DNA of 64,000 nt from contig NZ_PEIG01000009.1 of NCBI RefSeq assembly GCF_002749975.1, forward strand, positions 1 to 64,000, given 5' to 3'. How positions within the stretch are numbered: the stretch's first letter is position 1; each line of letters begins with the position of its first letter. This document shows, piece by piece, positions 63,490 to 64,000 of the stretch. This DNA is from Gloeocapsopsis sp. IPPAS B-1203 (lineage in GTDB: Bacteria; Cyanobacteriota; Cyanobacteriia; Cyanobacteriales; Chroococcidiopsidaceae). The position numbers and the translations under genes are program-made. The notes below the pieces were generated by a model that worked only from the letters and a program-made list of their open reading frames with translations, was not told where the DNA came from and ran no database searches.

Positions 63490-64000
63490 CTACAACCACG
63501 ATAACCAAGAAGACCAGCTTTGGACGATGTTTGCCAGTTCAGTATAACCGCCTGCACCTGGGTGATAGCCATCATTTGCTGCGGCTTCTTGAAACCAAAT
63601 CGTTGAAGATTGCAACTGAGTAAAAGTATTTAAATATGCAATGTCTATTTTTTGACAAACTTGAGCATATTCTACGGATAAACGCGCAATTCTATTATTT
63701 TGTTCGCGATCTGGTGTTGGTGGTGGTCCTACCATTAACACAGGAAACATTTGCTTTGCAGTATTAAGAATATGAGATAAGTTCTCAATAGATGTGGAAA
63801 AATCAACACGAGTTTTACCATTTTCTAGCGTCGTGTCATTTACACCAAACGAAAACACAACGCGGCTATCAAATTCTGAACTCAGGCGACAACTTGCTTC
63901 TGCTAACCAACGATTTTTGATTTCTGTACTAGTTTGCCTGCGTACTCCTAAGTTGTAGTAGGTGATGTCATGTCCTTGTTGACAAGCCGCAGCACAGATT
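63490..64000 (-). CDS. GDSL (SGNH) lipase/esterase, partial at window end
   Basis: At least 169 residues; the frame is open to the window edge and the beginning lies outside. Visible blocks: DITYYNLGVRRQTS (block II, catalytic Asn/Gly region), VVFSFGVNDTT (block III), and NDGYHPGAGGYTELA (block V; catalytic Asp-x-x-His). Belongs to the SGNH/GDSL hydrolase family, probably cleaving esters. It is upstream of the ClC transporter on the same strand, so they may share a transcript. Confidence 0.82.
   Translation of the reverse strand, partial: ICAAACQQGHDITYYNLGVRRQTSTEIKNRWLAEASCRLSSEFDSRVVFSFGVNDTTLENGKTRVDFSTSIENLSHILNTAKQMFPVLMVGPPPTPDREQNNRIARLSVEYAQVCQKIDIAYLNTFTQLQSSTIWFQEAAANDGYHPGAGGYTELANIVQSWSSWLSWL

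Noticed and set aside
1-64000. tRNA, rRNA, CRISPR arrays or replication origins
   Set aside because: No cloverleaf, conserved T-loop, rRNA stretch, DnaA-box cluster or repeat-spacer array was seen by eye on either strand; a tRNAscan or covariance run would be needed to be certain.

Overview
The window is cyanobacterial chromosome. HIP1 octamers (GCGATCGC) occur throughout, inside and outside genes. Clade-typical genes include a photosystem I PsaB, a high-light-inducible protein, an NDH-1 NdhK copy, two beta-carotene ketolases (CrtW and CrtO), class III PHA synthase, and phytochrome-era multi-PAS signalling proteins. Moderate GC, many small intergenic repeats and large paralog content suggest a larger-genome, stress-tolerant lineage (Chroococcidiopsis/Gloeocapsopsis-like or Nostocales relative); this is inference, as no rRNA is present.

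Layout. 1-4.5 kb is a gene graveyard: the frameshifted tail of a siderophore-type substrate-binding protein, a small gene with a nonsense codon in its signature motif, a frameshifted PIN toxin, a headless ABC-transporter piece, an IS5-type transposase remnant and a 5'-truncated hemerythrin gene. 4.6-7.2 kb holds small membrane and stress genes (Hlip, DUF4383). 7.6-18.3 kb is a galactose/galactofuranose-like sugar locus with two fusion proteins (GH1-RmlD and glycosyltransferase-Glf), a GH2 glycosidase and overlapping galT-galK. 19-20.6 kb has a lone, frameshifted ndhK and scrambled cheB debris. 22-26.6 kb carries crtW, a secreted GDSL esterase, a leftover isoaspartyl-peptidase start and the intact hemerythrin paralog. 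27.3-33 kb is a consolidated polyhydroxybutyrate locus: SDR, phaE, phaC, terminator, phasin, phaA, phaB. 35-37.2 kb is an orphan psaB with its own terminator. 38-44 kb encodes a response regulator, a 1233-residue hybrid kinase and an unusual PAS-CRP fusion regulator. 44.7-50.3 kb has a heme-oxygenase-fold iron enzyme, a second DUF4383 protein, crtO, a Crp/Fnr regulator and an intact CheB methylesterase. 50.3-51.4 kb is a second graveyard with a degraded ParA partition ATPase and an IS remnant. 51.4-56.7 kb is a three-gene unit: animal-type heme peroxidase, alpha/beta hydrolase and a 756-residue protein of unknown family. 57.4-64 kb has an acyltransferase-like protein, a hydrolase, a DHOD-like flavoenzyme, a ClC-CBS-USP transporter and a GDSL hydrolase cut by the window edge.

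Two repeat families dominate the spacers. One is a ~164-bp MITE-like element (seven copies) with terminal inverted repeats and three internal hairpins, one of which shows compensatory base changes. The other is a GGGTAAT/ATTACCA inverted heptad family (six sites), one copy of which supplies the stop codon of galT. The best candidates for something undescribed are the peroxidase-hydrolase-unknown operon, the fusion-rich sugar locus, the PAS-CRP regulator, the structured element at 34337-34413 and the covarying MITE.
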